64,000 bases of DNA from NCBI GenBank assembly GCA_019637195.1, contig JAHBWA010000035.1:1-64000 (forward strand), given 5' to 3'. Below are positions 49,882 through 58,531 of the stretch, one piece after another. The notes below the pieces were generated by a model. It saw nothing but the letters and a program-made list of their open reading frames with translations. It made no database searches and had not been told where the DNA came from. The stretch is from Labilithrix sp. GTDB taxonomy: Bacteria; Myxococcota_A; Polyangia; Polyangiales; Polyangiaceae. How positions within the stretch are numbered: the first letter of the stretch is position 1; each line of letters begins with the position of its first letter. The translations under genes were made by a program, and so were the position numbers.

Positions 49882-52452
49882 CTATTCGGGCTTGGCGACG
49901 CGATCGCCGAGCGGCTTGATCTCCTGGGCCTCGACCGCCGCGGGGGCGAGCGTCGGCGCGAGGACCGGGAGCTTCACCGACGACGAGCCGCCGCCGCAGC
50001 CCCAGAAGGTCTGGTTGAAGTCCTGGTTGGCAGCGACGGTGTTCGCGCGGTTGCTCGTGAAGACGCGGACGATCGCGGACTCCGAGCTCGCGGTGACGTT
50101 CAGCTTGAGCACGAGGTGCTTCGACTGCAGGTCGCTCAGGTTCGAGAGCGCAGTGTACCGCTGCGCGCTGTCGCGGCTGTGCCGCGAGCGCCGGCTGTCG
50201 GCGCGCCGGCTCTGGTTGGCGAGCGTGTCGAGCTCGGACGTCGAGGCCGACTCGTTGGCGTTGGTCGAAGCCGCGCGCGTGTTCCTGAACAGGTCCTTTC
50301 GCGTCGTGGCGCTGTCGGCGGTCGAGGCGTCGTCGCGCGTGATCGTCGTCACGTCGGTGGTGTTGCTCCGGTCGTAGGCGTTCCGCGTGGTCAGGTCGTC
50401 GTGGAGGTTCGCGCGGGTCGACGCCTTGTTCGCCGAGTACTGATTGTCGAAGGAGCTCGACTGCGCTGCGCTCCGCGAGCTCGCGGCGTTGCTGTCGAAG
50501 GCGTTCGCGTGGGCCTTGCTGAACGTGTCGGAGAACGTCGTGTCGTTCATGTTCGAGAACGCGCGCGAGTTCTGCTCGGCACGGACCTTGTCGAACGAGC
50601 CGGCGCGCGCGTTCTCGGCCGAGTCGGCGAACGTGCGGTTGTAGAGGTTGGCGAACGCGCTGCTGTTCTGGTCGGCGCTGACGTTGTCATACGAGCTCGC
50701 GCGGGCGTTGTTGAACGCGCTGGCGAAGTTCTTGTCGTAGAGGTTGGCGAACGCGCTGCTGTTCTGGTCGGCGCTGACGTTGTCATACGAGCTCGCGCGG
50801 GCGCTGTTGAACGCGTCGGCGAAGTTCTTGTCGTAGAGGCGGGCGTACGCGCTGCTGTTCTGGTCGGCGCTGACGTTGTCATACGAGCTGGCGCGGGAGC
50901 TGTTGAACGCGCTGGCGAAGTTCTTGTCGTAGAGGTTGGCGAACGCGCTGCTGTTCTGGTCGACGCTGACCTCGTCGAACGAGCTCGAGCGGGCGTTGTC
51001 GAACGCGCTGGCGAAGTTCTTGTCGAACAGGTTGGCGAACGCGCGGCTGTTCTGGTCGGCGCTGACCTCGTTGAACGAGCTCGAACGCGCGTTGTCGAAG
51101 ACCGACGCGAGGTTCATGCTGCTCACGTTGTTGATGTCGTCCCAGCCGAAGCCGCCCCAGCCCCAGCCGAGCGCGGCCGACTGCGACGCGGACGTGCTCG
51201 CGCCGTTGGTCGCGTTCGCGTGGCGCGCCGAGCGGACGGAGTTCATCGCGTCGGAGGAGGAGCCGGCGTTCCGCGACGAGCTCGCGATGCCGAGCGAGCC
51301 CTGGCTCTGGTCGGCGAAGCGCGCGGCGTTCACGGCGTTGATGAGATCGGACGACCGGCCGGAGCTCTGGGCCGAATTCGCGGTGTCGAGCGAGCCCTGG
51401 CGCTGATCGGCGAAGCGCGCGGAGTTGGCGGCGTTCATCGCGTCCGAGGCCGATCCGGCGTTCTGCGCCGAGCTCGCGGTGTTGAGCGAGCCCTGGCGCT
51501 GGTCGGCGAAGCGCGCGGAGTTGGCGGCGTTCGCGACGTCCGAGGACGAGCCGGAGCTCTGGGCCGAATTCGCGGTGTCGAGCGAGCCCTGGCTCTGGTC
51601 GGCGAAGCGCGCGGAGTTGGCGGCGTTCGTCGCGTCCGAGGCCGATCCGGCGTTCTGCGCCGAGCTCGCGGTGTCGAGCGTGCTCTGGCTCTGGTCGGCG
51701 AAGCGCGCGGAGTTGGCGGCGTTCATCGCGTCCGAGGCCGATCCGGCGTTCTGCTCGGAGCTCGCCGCGTTGCGCGAGCCCTGCATCTGGTCGGCGAAGC
51801 GGGCGGACCGAGACCAGTTCTGCGCGTCGGACTGCGTGGCCGCGAACTGGCCCGCGTTCGCGTCGTTGTACGAGCTCTGCTCGTTGGCGCGGTTCGTCCA
51901 CGAGTTCGAGTCCGTCGAGCTCGTGCGGTTGTCCCAGCCGGACGCGTTGTTGCGCGTGAACCGACGGCTCGTCGCGTCGCGCTGGCTGTCGGTCGTGGAC
52001 GCGACCTTCGCGACCTCCGTGCTGTGGAGCGTGTTGGTGGAGCGCGAGTCGTTGTAGGACGACGCGCGCTGCGAGGCGAGCTGGCTCGCGCGCTGCGAGG
52101 CGCTCGTGAAGTTCGAGGCCTTGTCGAACATCGACGCCATGTCCTCGTCGATCGAGCTCGCGGTCGTGCTGTCCGCGACGAGCGTCTCGACGTTGTTCTT
52201 GTCCAGCGCGTAGAGGCGCGCGTTCGAGTCCTTGAACGAGCTGTTGTCGAGCGCGACGTAGTTGATGAAGTCGTTCGACGTGATGTCGAAGATGCCGTTG
52301 CCGCTGCAGTCGCCGCTCACCTGGAAGCCACGCGCGGTGATCGCGGACTTCGCCTCTTGCGGCGACTTGGCCGCGTCCTCGTCTCCACACCCGGCCGCCG
52401 CGGCGGCAAGCATTCCGAGGATCACACCGCTCAACGAAGAACGATTTTTCAT
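49882..52452 (-). CDS. Giant two-array repeat lipoprotein, cassette copy B
   Basis: 856 residues from ATG 52452, with AGGGAG upstream. Same plan as copy A: signal with lipid cysteine at 22 (AAAAAGCGDE); head SAITARGFQVSGDCSGNGIFDI; about seven 32-residue repeats of core RFADQSQGSLDTAN + NAANSA; hinge LGWGWGGFGW near residue 430; six to eight 32-residue repeats of core NFASAFNNARASSYDNVSAD + QNSSAFANLYDK; C-terminal domain with LKLNVTASSESAIVRVF, one cysteine in FWGCGGGS, and the same end PLGDRVAKPE. Compared with A it has far more Arg, Asp and Lys and less Asn. The charged and neutral forms suggest two related but different filaments or a hetero-assembly. Family unknown. Confidence 0.75.
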   Translation of the reverse strand: MKNRSSLSGVILGMLAAAAAGCGDEDAAKSPQEAKSAITARGFQVSGDCSGNGIFDITSNDFINYVALDNSSFKDSNARLYALDKNNVETLVADSTTASSIDEDMASMFDKASNFTSASQRASQLASQRASSYNDSRSTNTLHSTEVAKVASTTDSQRDATSRRFTRNNASGWDNRTSSTDSNSWTNRANEQSSYNDANAGQFAATQSDAQNWSRSARFADQMQGSRNAASSEQNAGSASDAMNAANSARFADQSQSTLDTASSAQNAGSASDATNAANSARFADQSQGSLDTANSAQSSGSSSDVANAANSARFADQRQGSLNTASSAQNAGSASDAMNAANSARFADQRQGSLDTANSAQSSGRSSDLINAVNAARFADQSQGSLGIASSSRNAGSSSDAMNSVRSARHANATNGASTSASQSAALGWGWGGFGWDDINNVSSMNLASVFDNARSSSFNEVSADQNSRAFANLFDKNFASAFDNARSSSFDEVSVDQNSSAFANLYDKNFASAFNSSRASSYDNVSADQNSSAYARLYDKNFADAFNSARASSYDNVSADQNSSAFANLYDKNFASAFNNARASSYDNVSADQNSSAFANLYNRTFADSAENARAGSFDKVRAEQNSRAFSNMNDTTFSDTFSKAHANAFDSNAASSRSAAQSSSFDNQYSANKASTRANLHDDLTTRNAYDRSNTTDVTTITRDDASTADSATTRKDLFRNTRAASTNANESASTSELDTLANQSRRADSRRSRHSRDSAQRYTALSNLSDLQSKHLVLKLNVTASSESAIVRVFTSNRANTVAANQDFNQTFWGCGGGSSSVKLPVLAPTLAPAAVEAQEIKPLGDRVAKPE
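50450..51115. repeat. 96-bp tandem repeats, array 2 of copy B
   Basis: A 96-base period is visible, for example GTTGTCATACGAGCT at 50683, 50779 and 50875. It encodes the NFASAF...LYDK 32-residue units. Confidence 0.85.
51190..51840. repeat. 96-bp tandem repeats, array 1 of copy B
   Basis: GGTCGGCGAAGCGCGCGGAG recurs about every 96 bases between 51300 and 51800, encoding the RFADQ... 32-residue units. Confidence 0.85.
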
Positions 52453-52611
52453 GACAGAACTCCCTGATGAATTCGAAGGAAAAGCGATGCGCCGGCGTCG
52501 GACGCAGGCGCGCTTGCGTCCTCGCGCAGGGCGAGTCGCGACCGGGCCTCGAGCAACGCACGTGCCCTCGGCGAGGCGTCGCGTGAGCGCGGAGTCGACG
52601 CCAGCTCGCGA

Positions 52612-52628
52612 GAATTTGACGCGCGGCG
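52612..52628 (-). promoter_or_regulatory. Conserved 17-mer upstream of repeat gene B
   Basis: Identical to 47483-47499 and at nearly the same distance (160 bases) from the start codon. See the copy A entry for its possible role. Confidence 0.5.
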
Positions 52629-52981
52629 GGCGCGGAGGAGCGAAGCGACGCGCGTGTCGTCGTGCGCTCGCGTTCGTCGTCGCGCACACCGGCGAGCGCA
52701 GCGCGAGACGGGGATCTGCACGCTCGCGAAAGCAGCGCGCCTCTGCGAGTGCCAGCGGAGCCGTCGTGTGTAGAGCGCAAGCGGGACGTCGTGGCGGTTT
52801 AGGCAGTCCATTCCCGCTCGACCGTGACTTCGGTGGGCGGATGGAGGTGCACGCTCGGGTTTCCGTCCCGGTCGTGCTCGCTATGGGGCGCCGTCTTCTC
52901 GAGACTCGCCCGGATGAGCCCGCGATCGAGCGGGGGCGTCACGCGAACGCTCAGCTCCGCGTTGCGCAAGCGTCGAGCTGA

Positions 52982-53160
52982 ACGCGCTCGAGCGTGAGGG
53001 GAACGTCGAGCTGAGCGTGCTCGAGCGTAGCGAGGTGTCGAGCTAGACGCGCTCGAGCGTGAGGGGAACGTCGAGCTGAGCGTGCTCGACCGTAGGGTGA
53101 GCCCTCGAGCCAAGCGCGCTCGACCGTAGGGTGACCTCGAGCCAAGCGCTCGACCTTGGC
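52982..53160. repeat. 65-bp direct repeat with degenerate tail
   Basis: Two good copies start at 52982 and 53047. Each contains GAGGGGAACGTCGAGCTGAG and GCGTGCTCGA; shorter fragments CTCGACCGTAGGGTGA follow at 53085 and 53118. Confidence 0.85.
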
Positions 53161-53176
53161 GGGGCGCGCGCGACCT

Positions 53177-54004
53177 TCAGAGCTCCATCGGACCGGTGGC
53201 TCGACCGGTGATGAACTGCTGCACGATCCCGTTCGTCGTGCTCTTGAACTCGTCGCGGGTGCCGTAGAGCAGGACCTTGCCGCGGTAGAGCATGACGATG
53301 CGGTCGGCGATCGTGAAGATGCTCGAGAGGTCGTGGCTCACGACGATCGAGGTGACGCCGAGCTTGTCCGACAGCTCACGGATGAGGACGTCGACGCGCC
53401 GCGCGCTCACCGGATCGAGCGAAGTGGTGGGCTCGTCGAAGAGGACGTACGAGGGATCGAGCGTGAGCGCCCGCGCGATCGCGACGCGCTTCCGCATGCC
53501 GTCGCCGAGCTCGGGCGGGTACCGGTCGCCGAACTCTTGCATGTGGACGAGCTCGAGCCGCCGCCGCGCCTCGGCGAGCGCGTCCTTCAGGCTCAGGGCT
53601 TTGTGTTTGCGCAGAGGGAGCGCGACGTTCTCGGCGCACGTCATCGAGTCGAAGAGCGTCGAGTGCTGGAACACCATCGCGCACTTCATGCGCACCGGCC
53701 CCATCCGCTGCTCGTCGAACTGGGAGATCTCCTCTCCGTCGAGCCAGATCTCGCCCGAGTCGGGGTAGAGGAGGCCGACGAGGTGCTTGATGAGCACGCT
53801 CTTGCCGACGCCGGAGGCCCCGATGATGAAGAACACCGAGCCCGTGGGCACGTCGAACGAGACGTCGTTCAGGACCGTCTTGGGGCCGAACGATTTCACG
53901 ATGTGTTTGAACTGGATCAAGGCTTGGCGCGTTGTTCGGAGGATCGCAGCGACCGGGCGGAGAGTGACGCTATCGTAGAACAAAACGCGCGGCCGTCCGT
54001 CCAA
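53177..54004 (-). CDS. Mla-type ABC transporter ATPase with altered signature motif
   Basis: 275 residues if the ATG at 54004 is used; homology to the family begins about residue 29 (IQFKHIVKSFGPKTVLNDV), so a TTG at 53920 may be the true start. Walker A GASGVGKS, Q-loop VFQHSTLFDSMT, Walker B YVLFDEPTTSLDP and the H-loop SHDLSS are normal. The ABC signature is ELGDGMRKR where LSGGM is expected, losing the serine that contacts ATP. The QHSTLFDSMTCAENVALPLR segment is typical of MlaF, the ATPase of phospholipid transport. MlaE permeases lie 2.4 kb away on the same strand. Confidence 0.88.
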   Translation of the reverse strand: MDGRPRVLFYDSVTLRPVAAILRTTRQALIQFKHIVKSFGPKTVLNDVSFDVPTGSVFFIIGASGVGKSVLIKHLVGLLYPDSGEIWLDGEEISQFDEQRMGPVRMKCAMVFQHSTLFDSMTCAENVALPLRKHKALSLKDALAEARRRLELVHMQEFGDRYPPELGDGMRKRVAIARALTLDPSYVLFDEPTTSLDPVSARRVDVLIRELSDKLGVTSIVVSHDLSSIFTIADRIVMLYRGKVLLYGTRDEFKSTTNGIVQQFITGRATGPMEL

Positions 54005-54075
54005 ACGGATCAGCCGACGAACGCGGGCTCCCGAGCGGAGACCGCCGGCCCGAAGGAACCCTAGGAGACCCCTGG

Positions 54076-54420
54076 ATGCGAACGAATCATCGATGGCTCG
54101 CCGCGCTCACGGCCGCGCTCGTCGCCGCGGCGGCGCTCGCGAACGCCCCGGCTTCGGCGGCGCCGGACACGTCGGTCAAGGACACGATGAAGAAGATGCA
54201 GGCTCAGGTGCTGAACGGTGATGCCAAGCCGCTCGCGGCGATGTTCGACGCCACGAAGGCGAAGGGCAGGCCGGAGTTCGCGAGCTGGGGGCCGATCTCC
54301 GACAAGGGAAAGGCCGCGGCGGCCAAGGGCGACCTCGACGGCGCGAAGGCGACCTGCAAGGAATGCCACGACGCGTACCGGACGGACTTCAAGACGAAGT
54401 ACGGCTCCAAGGCGCCCTGA
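54076..54420 (+). CDS. Cytochrome c'-like periplasmic protein
   Basis: 114 residues. Cleavable signal peptide ending near ASA-AP (residue 29). The single haem motif CKECHDAYR lies close to the C-terminus, as in class II cytochromes (c' and c-556 types). The helix pattern fits a short four-helix bundle. No membrane anchor, so it is soluble in the periplasm. Role could be electron transfer or gas binding; partners not evident. It is divergent from the ATPase gene. Confidence 0.78.
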   Translation: MRTNHRWLAALTAALVAAAALANAPASAAPDTSVKDTMKKMQAQVLNGDAKPLAAMFDATKAKGRPEFASWGPISDKGKAAAAKGDLDGAKATCKECHDAYRTDFKTKYGSKAP

Positions 54421-54611
54421 CGGCGCCCCCCTGATCGACGGCAGAGCGCCGACGGCAGAGCGCAGGCGGCGCCTGGGCCGGCGACCGGAAGCCGCGCCGA
54501 TGCGGCGGCGCGGGGCAGCGCCGGGGCGTCGCCCCGGCTCGAGCGCCATTTTCTGGCTCAATCGGAGACAGTCGTTAGACTGCGGGCGAACGGCTCACGC
54601 CGCTTTTTCCG

Positions 54612-56288
54612 ATGACGAACAAGCAGCTACAAGCGGGCGATCTCGTGACTCCGGCGGTGAGGCTCGTTCGGCCGCTGGCCGAGGGCGGCATGGGCCGCGT
54701 CTGGATCGCCGAGCACCAAGGGCTGCACACGCAGGTCGTCGTGAAGCTCATGGCGCCGGAGATGGCGGAGCGGCCGGATGGCGCGGAGCGCTTCGCGCGC
54801 GAGGCGGCGGTCTGCGCAGCGATCAAGAGCCCGCACGTCGTGCAGGTGTTCGACCACGGCGTCACGGACGCCGGGACGCCGTACATCGTGATGGAGCTGC
54901 TCGAGGGCGAGGATCTCGGGGCGCACCTCGTCGAGCAGGGGCGCATGGACCCGCTCGAGGTGGTCGCGTTCGTCAGCCAGATCGGCAAGGCCCTCTCGAA
55001 GGCGCACAAGGCGTCGATCGTCCATCGCGACATCAAGCCGGACAACATCTTCCTCTGCGAGACCGAGGGCGGCGAGGTCTTCGCCAAGCTGCTCGACTTC
55101 GGCACCGCGCGGCGGGAGACCGAGACGAGCTCGCGGACCACCGTGCCCGGTCAGATCATGGGCACGCCGTATTACATGAGCCCGGAGCAGAGCGTGGGCG
55201 CCGCGGACATCGACGAGCGCTCCGACATCTGGTCGCTCGGCGTCGTCGCGTTCGAGGCGCTCACCGGCCACAAGCCGTTCGACGGCGCGTCGGTCGGGGC
55301 GATCACGATCGCGATCCACGGGCCGCTCCCGAACATGACGGATCTCGCGCCGGAGCTCCCCGCGGCGCTCGACGCCTGGTTCGCCCGCGCGTGCGCCCAG
55401 CTCCCGGGAGATCGCTTCGCGACCGTGCGTGAGGCCACGGACGCGCTCGTCCACGCCGTCACCGGCGCGCACCCGGTCGACCAGCCGACGGAGTCGGTGT
55501 GCTTCCCGTCGGTCGCGCCGAAGAAGGAGAGCACGCCCGTCCGCCCGGTCACGCGGCCGATCACCCCGCTGAGCGCTTCGCTCCCGGAGCGTGGCAGCGA
55601 GAAGCGCTTCACCACGATCGCCGCGGCGGGGGTGATGGGCGCCGCCGCGATCGCGATGGTCGCGATCGTGCTGGGGCGATCGCCGGCCGAGCCCACCCCG
55701 GCGGAGGCGCCGCCGACCACGCGCGCGGCGGAGATGCCGCTGCCGCCGTCCGCGGAGCCCGCGAGCGCCGCGGCGAACGCGTCCCAGGTCGCAGAAGACG
55801 AGGGCTCCGGGAGCGCGGCCGCGACAGCGGAGACGAACGGCGCCGCGGCGACCGCCGACGGCCCCGCCGCGGCGACGGGCGCAGAGGGCGCGGTCGCCAA
55901 GAGCGCGGCGAAGGGCGGCGCGGCGAAGGCGCCGGCCGCGGCGAAGAGCCCGGCGGCGAAGGCCCCGGCTGCGACGAAGGCCCCGGCCGCGGCGAAGTCG
56001 CCGGCCGCGGCGCGACCCTCCGCTGCGGCGACCAAGGGGCCGGCCGACGGACCTCACGTTTCGGCGCCGAGCGCGGCGCCGGCGCGCGGCTCGCGCGCGG
56101 CGCCGAACGACGGCGCGGACGACGAGCTCGAGCGGCTCACGAACGCGGCATCGAAGCATGTCCCGTCGGACCCTCCGGCGCCCTCGGCGCCTCCGGCGGC
56201 GGCGGCCACCACCGCGGCGCCGCCGTCGCCCTCGGGAACGACCCCGCCGGCGGCCGACGCGCCCGCGCCTCCGCTTCCGGCGCCTTGA
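54612..56288 (+). CDS. Serine/threonine protein kinase with transmembrane anchor
   Basis: 558 residues. Residues 15-285 are a complete Hanks-type kinase: Gly-loop LAEGGMGRVW, the Lys in VVVKLM, catalytic loop IVHRDIKPDNIF (about residue 140), LLDFGTARR, and MGTPYYMSPEQ. Residues 335-356 are one membrane helix (TIAAAGVMGAAAIAMVAIVLG). The rest, outside the inner membrane, is Ala/Pro/Lys-rich with KAPAAAKSPAA repeats and no sensor domain. The kinase phosphorylates cytoplasmic targets, possibly FHA proteins such as the 12280 activator; that link is a guess. Confidence 0.93.
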   Translation: MTNKQLQAGDLVTPAVRLVRPLAEGGMGRVWIAEHQGLHTQVVVKLMAPEMAERPDGAERFAREAAVCAAIKSPHVVQVFDHGVTDAGTPYIVMELLEGEDLGAHLVEQGRMDPLEVVAFVSQIGKALSKAHKASIVHRDIKPDNIFLCETEGGEVFAKLLDFGTARRETETSSRTTVPGQIMGTPYYMSPEQSVGAADIDERSDIWSLGVVAFEALTGHKPFDGASVGAITIAIHGPLPNMTDLAPELPAALDAWFARACAQLPGDRFATVREATDALVHAVTGAHPVDQPTESVCFPSVAPKKESTPVRPVTRPITPLSASLPERGSEKRFTTIAAAGVMGAAAIAMVAIVLGRSPAEPTPAEAPPTTRAAEMPLPPSAEPASAAANASQVAEDEGSGSAAATAETNGAAATADGPAAATGAEGAVAKSAAKGGAAKAPAAAKSPAAKAPAATKAPAAAKSPAAARPSAAATKGPADGPHVSAPSAAPARGSRAAPNDGADDELERLTNAASKHVPSDPPAPSAPPAAAATTAAPPSPSGTTPPAADAPAPPLPAP

Positions 56289-56371
56289 GCCGCGCGGTTC
56301 GTCGGGCGCGCGGCGAGCGAGTCGTCGGGCGCGCGCCGCCCTGAGCCGCGCGGTTCGTCGGGCGCGCGGCG
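56287..56371. repeat. 28-bp direct repeat after the kinase gene
   Basis: GAGCCGCGCGGTTCGTCGGG and the following GCGCGGCG occur at 56287 and again at 56343, with a shorter related piece between. It lies between convergent genes. No function evident. Confidence 0.55.
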
Positions 56372-56415
56372 GGCGAGGGCGCGTGGCCGTATCGCGCGGC
56401 CGCCTGCTCCCGCGC

Positions 56416-57240
56416 TCAGCCGGGGAAGATGAGGAACCCGGCGCCGGAGATGAAGAAGTTGAGGATGATGATCGCGAGCGACGTGTTGACCACGGCGCGC
56501 GTCGTCGCCCAGCCGACGCCCTCGGAGCCGCCGAACGTCGACAGCCCGCAGTAGCCGCTCACGATCGGGATCGCCGCGCCGTACGCGAGGCACTTGGCGA
56601 GGCCGATCGAGAGATCGCCGATGTCGACGAGCGTCATGTTGAAGAAGGTCTGGAGCGGGACGTCGAAGGCGACGTAGGCGGTGACGCCGCCCGCGACGAA
56701 GGCGACGGTCCCAGCCCAGACGATGAGGCAGAGCGTCATGACCACGCTCGCGACGAAGCGCGGCACGATCAGAAAATCGATCGGGTCGGCGGCGCACATC
56801 CGGAGGGCGTCGACCTGCTCGGTCACGACCATCGAGCCGATCTCCGCCGCGATCCCCGCGCCGACGCGCGTGGCCAGCATCAGCGCGCCGATCGACGCGG
56901 CGAGATCGCGCACGAGGAGCTCGAGGTAGGTCGCGCCGAGCATCGTGAAGTCCGGCACGACGCGCTTCGCCTGGAGACCCGACTGGTAGACCAGGATCAT
57001 CCCGATGAAGCCCATCGTCGTCGAGATGAAGAAGAGCGAGCGGTTGCCCATCTCGTACATCTGCTGCGCGAGCGCGCCCTTCTCGCGGCGCCCGCGGAAC
57101 GTGTAGTAGAGCGTCCGCACGAAGACCGAGTAGAGCTCGCGTCCGCCGAGGTACAGATCGACGGCGGCGGCGCCGAGCAGGCCCACCGGGCCGAGCTCCT
57201 CGTGCTCCTTCTTCTCGAGCGTGCCGACCTGGTTCGTCAT
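56416..57240 (-). CDS. MlaE-family permease, second of two
   Basis: 274 residues, five to six membrane segments. Family motifs: LEKKEHEELGPVGLLGAAA at the start, VGAGIAAEIGSMVVTEQVDALRM in the middle, and DPIDFLIVPRFVASVVM. MlaE proteins form the membrane core of phospholipid transporters with MlaF ATPases and MCE proteins. It begins 7 bases after the first permease gene and is part of the minus-strand run from 59287. Confidence 0.92.
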   Translation of the reverse strand: MTNQVGTLEKKEHEELGPVGLLGAAAVDLYLGGRELYSVFVRTLYYTFRGRREKGALAQQMYEMGNRSLFFISTTMGFIGMILVYQSGLQAKRVVPDFTMLGATYLELLVRDLAASIGALMLATRVGAGIAAEIGSMVVTEQVDALRMCAADPIDFLIVPRFVASVVMTLCLIVWAGTVAFVAGGVTAYVAFDVPLQTFFNMTLVDIGDLSIGLAKCLAYGAAIPIVSGYCGLSTFGGSEGVGWATTRAVVNTSLAIIILNFFISGAGFLIFPG

Positions 57241-57246
57241 CGCGCC

Positions 57247-58071
57247 TCAGCCGCCGATCGCGAAGCTCACGAGGTAGTCGAGGACGAAGATCCCCGCGGC
57301 GCTGGTCACGACGGTCGCGTTGACCGCGCGGCCGACGCCCGGCGCGCCGCCCGTGGTCGCGAGGCCGAAGTGGCAGCTCGCGAGCGCCATGACGAGGCCG
57401 AAGACGACGCTCTTGAAGAGCCCGTTCGCGACGTCGCCGAAGTCGAGGAGGCCCGCCGTGAGGCCGTTGTAGAACGTCGTCGGGCTCACACCGAGCAGCG
57501 CCTGCCCGGTGTACGCGGCGCCGAAGAGCGCGAGCGCGTCGGCGAAGAGCGTCATCATGAAGAGCGTGCTGACGATCGCGATGAAGCGCGGCGCGATGAG
57601 GAAGCTTATCGGGTCGATCGCGAGGACCCGGAGGGCGTCGAGCTGCTCGGTGACGACCATGGTCCCGAGCTCGGCGGTGTTGTTCGCGCCGACGCGGCCC
57701 GAGATCATCAGCGCCGTCAGCAGCGGGGCGATCTCGCGGAGCGTGCCGAAGCCCGCGCCCCACCCGAGGAGGCCCTCGGCGCCGTAGCGCTTCACGATCG
57801 TCGCGGCCTGGATGACCATGATCGCGCCCGTGAAGAGGGCGGTCACGACGACGATGGGCAGCGACTTGACCGCCATCTTGTAGAGGTTCTTCCAGAGCTC
57901 GCGCCCGTCGAGGCGGAGGCGCGCCGCGCGCGCGAGGATCCTCGCGAAGAGGATCGTCATGCCGCCCGCGGTGTGCGCGGCCGACAGGAACCCGCCGCCG
58001 AGCGCGGCCAGGAACGTCGTGACCGCGCCCGGTGCGGCGGTCTTCTCCGGTGTCGTCGTCTGCGCGGCCAT
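57247..58071 (-). CDS. MlaE-family permease, first of two
   Basis: 274 residues with the same layout: VGANNTAELGTMVVTEQLDALRVLAIDPISFLIAPRFIAIVSTLFMM is the signature, followed by FGAAYTGQALLGVSPTTFYNGL. A glycine/Thr-rich N-terminus precedes the first membrane helix. The two permeases differ by many residues, suggesting an obligate heterodimer, whereas the well-known E. coli system has one MlaE. Adjacent to the small membrane protein and ATPase genes upstream. Confidence 0.92.
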   Translation of the reverse strand: MAAQTTTPEKTAAPGAVTTFLAALGGGFLSAAHTAGGMTILFARILARAARLRLDGRELWKNLYKMAVKSLPIVVVTALFTGAIMVIQAATIVKRYGAEGLLGWGAGFGTLREIAPLLTALMISGRVGANNTAELGTMVVTEQLDALRVLAIDPISFLIAPRFIAIVSTLFMMTLFADALALFGAAYTGQALLGVSPTTFYNGLTAGLLDFGDVANGLFKSVVFGLVMALASCHFGLATTGGAPGVGRAVNATVVTSAAGIFVLDYLVSFAIGG

Positions 58072-58165
58072 GGGCGAGCGGCGAACTATACACGCGGATC
58101 CGGGGCCCGCTCCATCCGTTCCGGGCCGCGGCGTCCCGCCCGGGCCTGCGCGCGAGGCGGCGGCG

Positions 58166-58504
58166 TCACTCGATCTCGGGTAGCCCGAGCGCCCAGGCGA
58201 TCGCGCCGAGGACGACGCCGCTGGCGAGCGCGACGACGAACGCGACGACCAGGCCGAGCTTGAACCCGAGGACGCGGCCGCCCACGCCGCGGAGGCTCGT
58301 CCACGTCCCGCGCGTCTTGGCGAAATGGAACGGGAGCGCGAGCAGCCCGAAGGCGATGATCGCGGCGTCGCGGCTCGCGGGCGTCCACGCGCGCTCCAGC
58401 CGCTCCGCGCTCAGCCGGCGGGTGTCGACGATCACCACCGCGAACGTCAGCGCGTTCGTGATGACCCACGACAGGAGGATCTCGATGACCTGGGCGCCGG
58501 GCAC
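58166..58504 (-). CDS. Small integral membrane protein in the Mla gene run
   Basis: 112 residues with three hydrophobic segments (VIEILLSWVITNALTFAVVIV; AAIIAFGLLALPFHFA; LVVAFVVALASGVVLGAIAWALG). No known motif. It starts 27 bases after the ATPase gene and precedes the permease by 94 bases, so it is likely transcribed with them and may be an accessory subunit. Confidence 0.65.
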   Translation of the reverse strand: MPGAQVIEILLSWVITNALTFAVVIVDTRRLSAERLERAWTPASRDAAIIAFGLLALPFHFAKTRGTWTSLRGVGGRVLGFKLGLVVAFVVALASGVVLGAIAWALGLPEIE

Positions 58505-58531
58505 GTTCGCTCCTCGCTCGCCCGCGCGTCG

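Larger units (their letters stand above)
52453..53176. other. Upstream region of cassette B with a 65-bp direct repeat
   Basis: 724 bases. 52453-52770 resembles the upstream region of repeat gene A (shared GGGCGAGTCGCG, TCGAGCAAC, the 17-mer, ATCTGCAC and GCGAGTGCCAGCG blocks in the same order). 52982-53160 holds a 65-base direct repeat starting ACGCGCTCGAGCGTGAGGGG at 52982 and 53047, followed by decayed copies. No gene supported. Confidence 0.65.

Noticed and set aside
49043..49919. Plus-strand open frames through the 77/78-bp and 46-bp repeats
   Set aside because: The 46-base period changes frame each unit and the translations are simple Arg/Gly/Ala sequence; no start signal.
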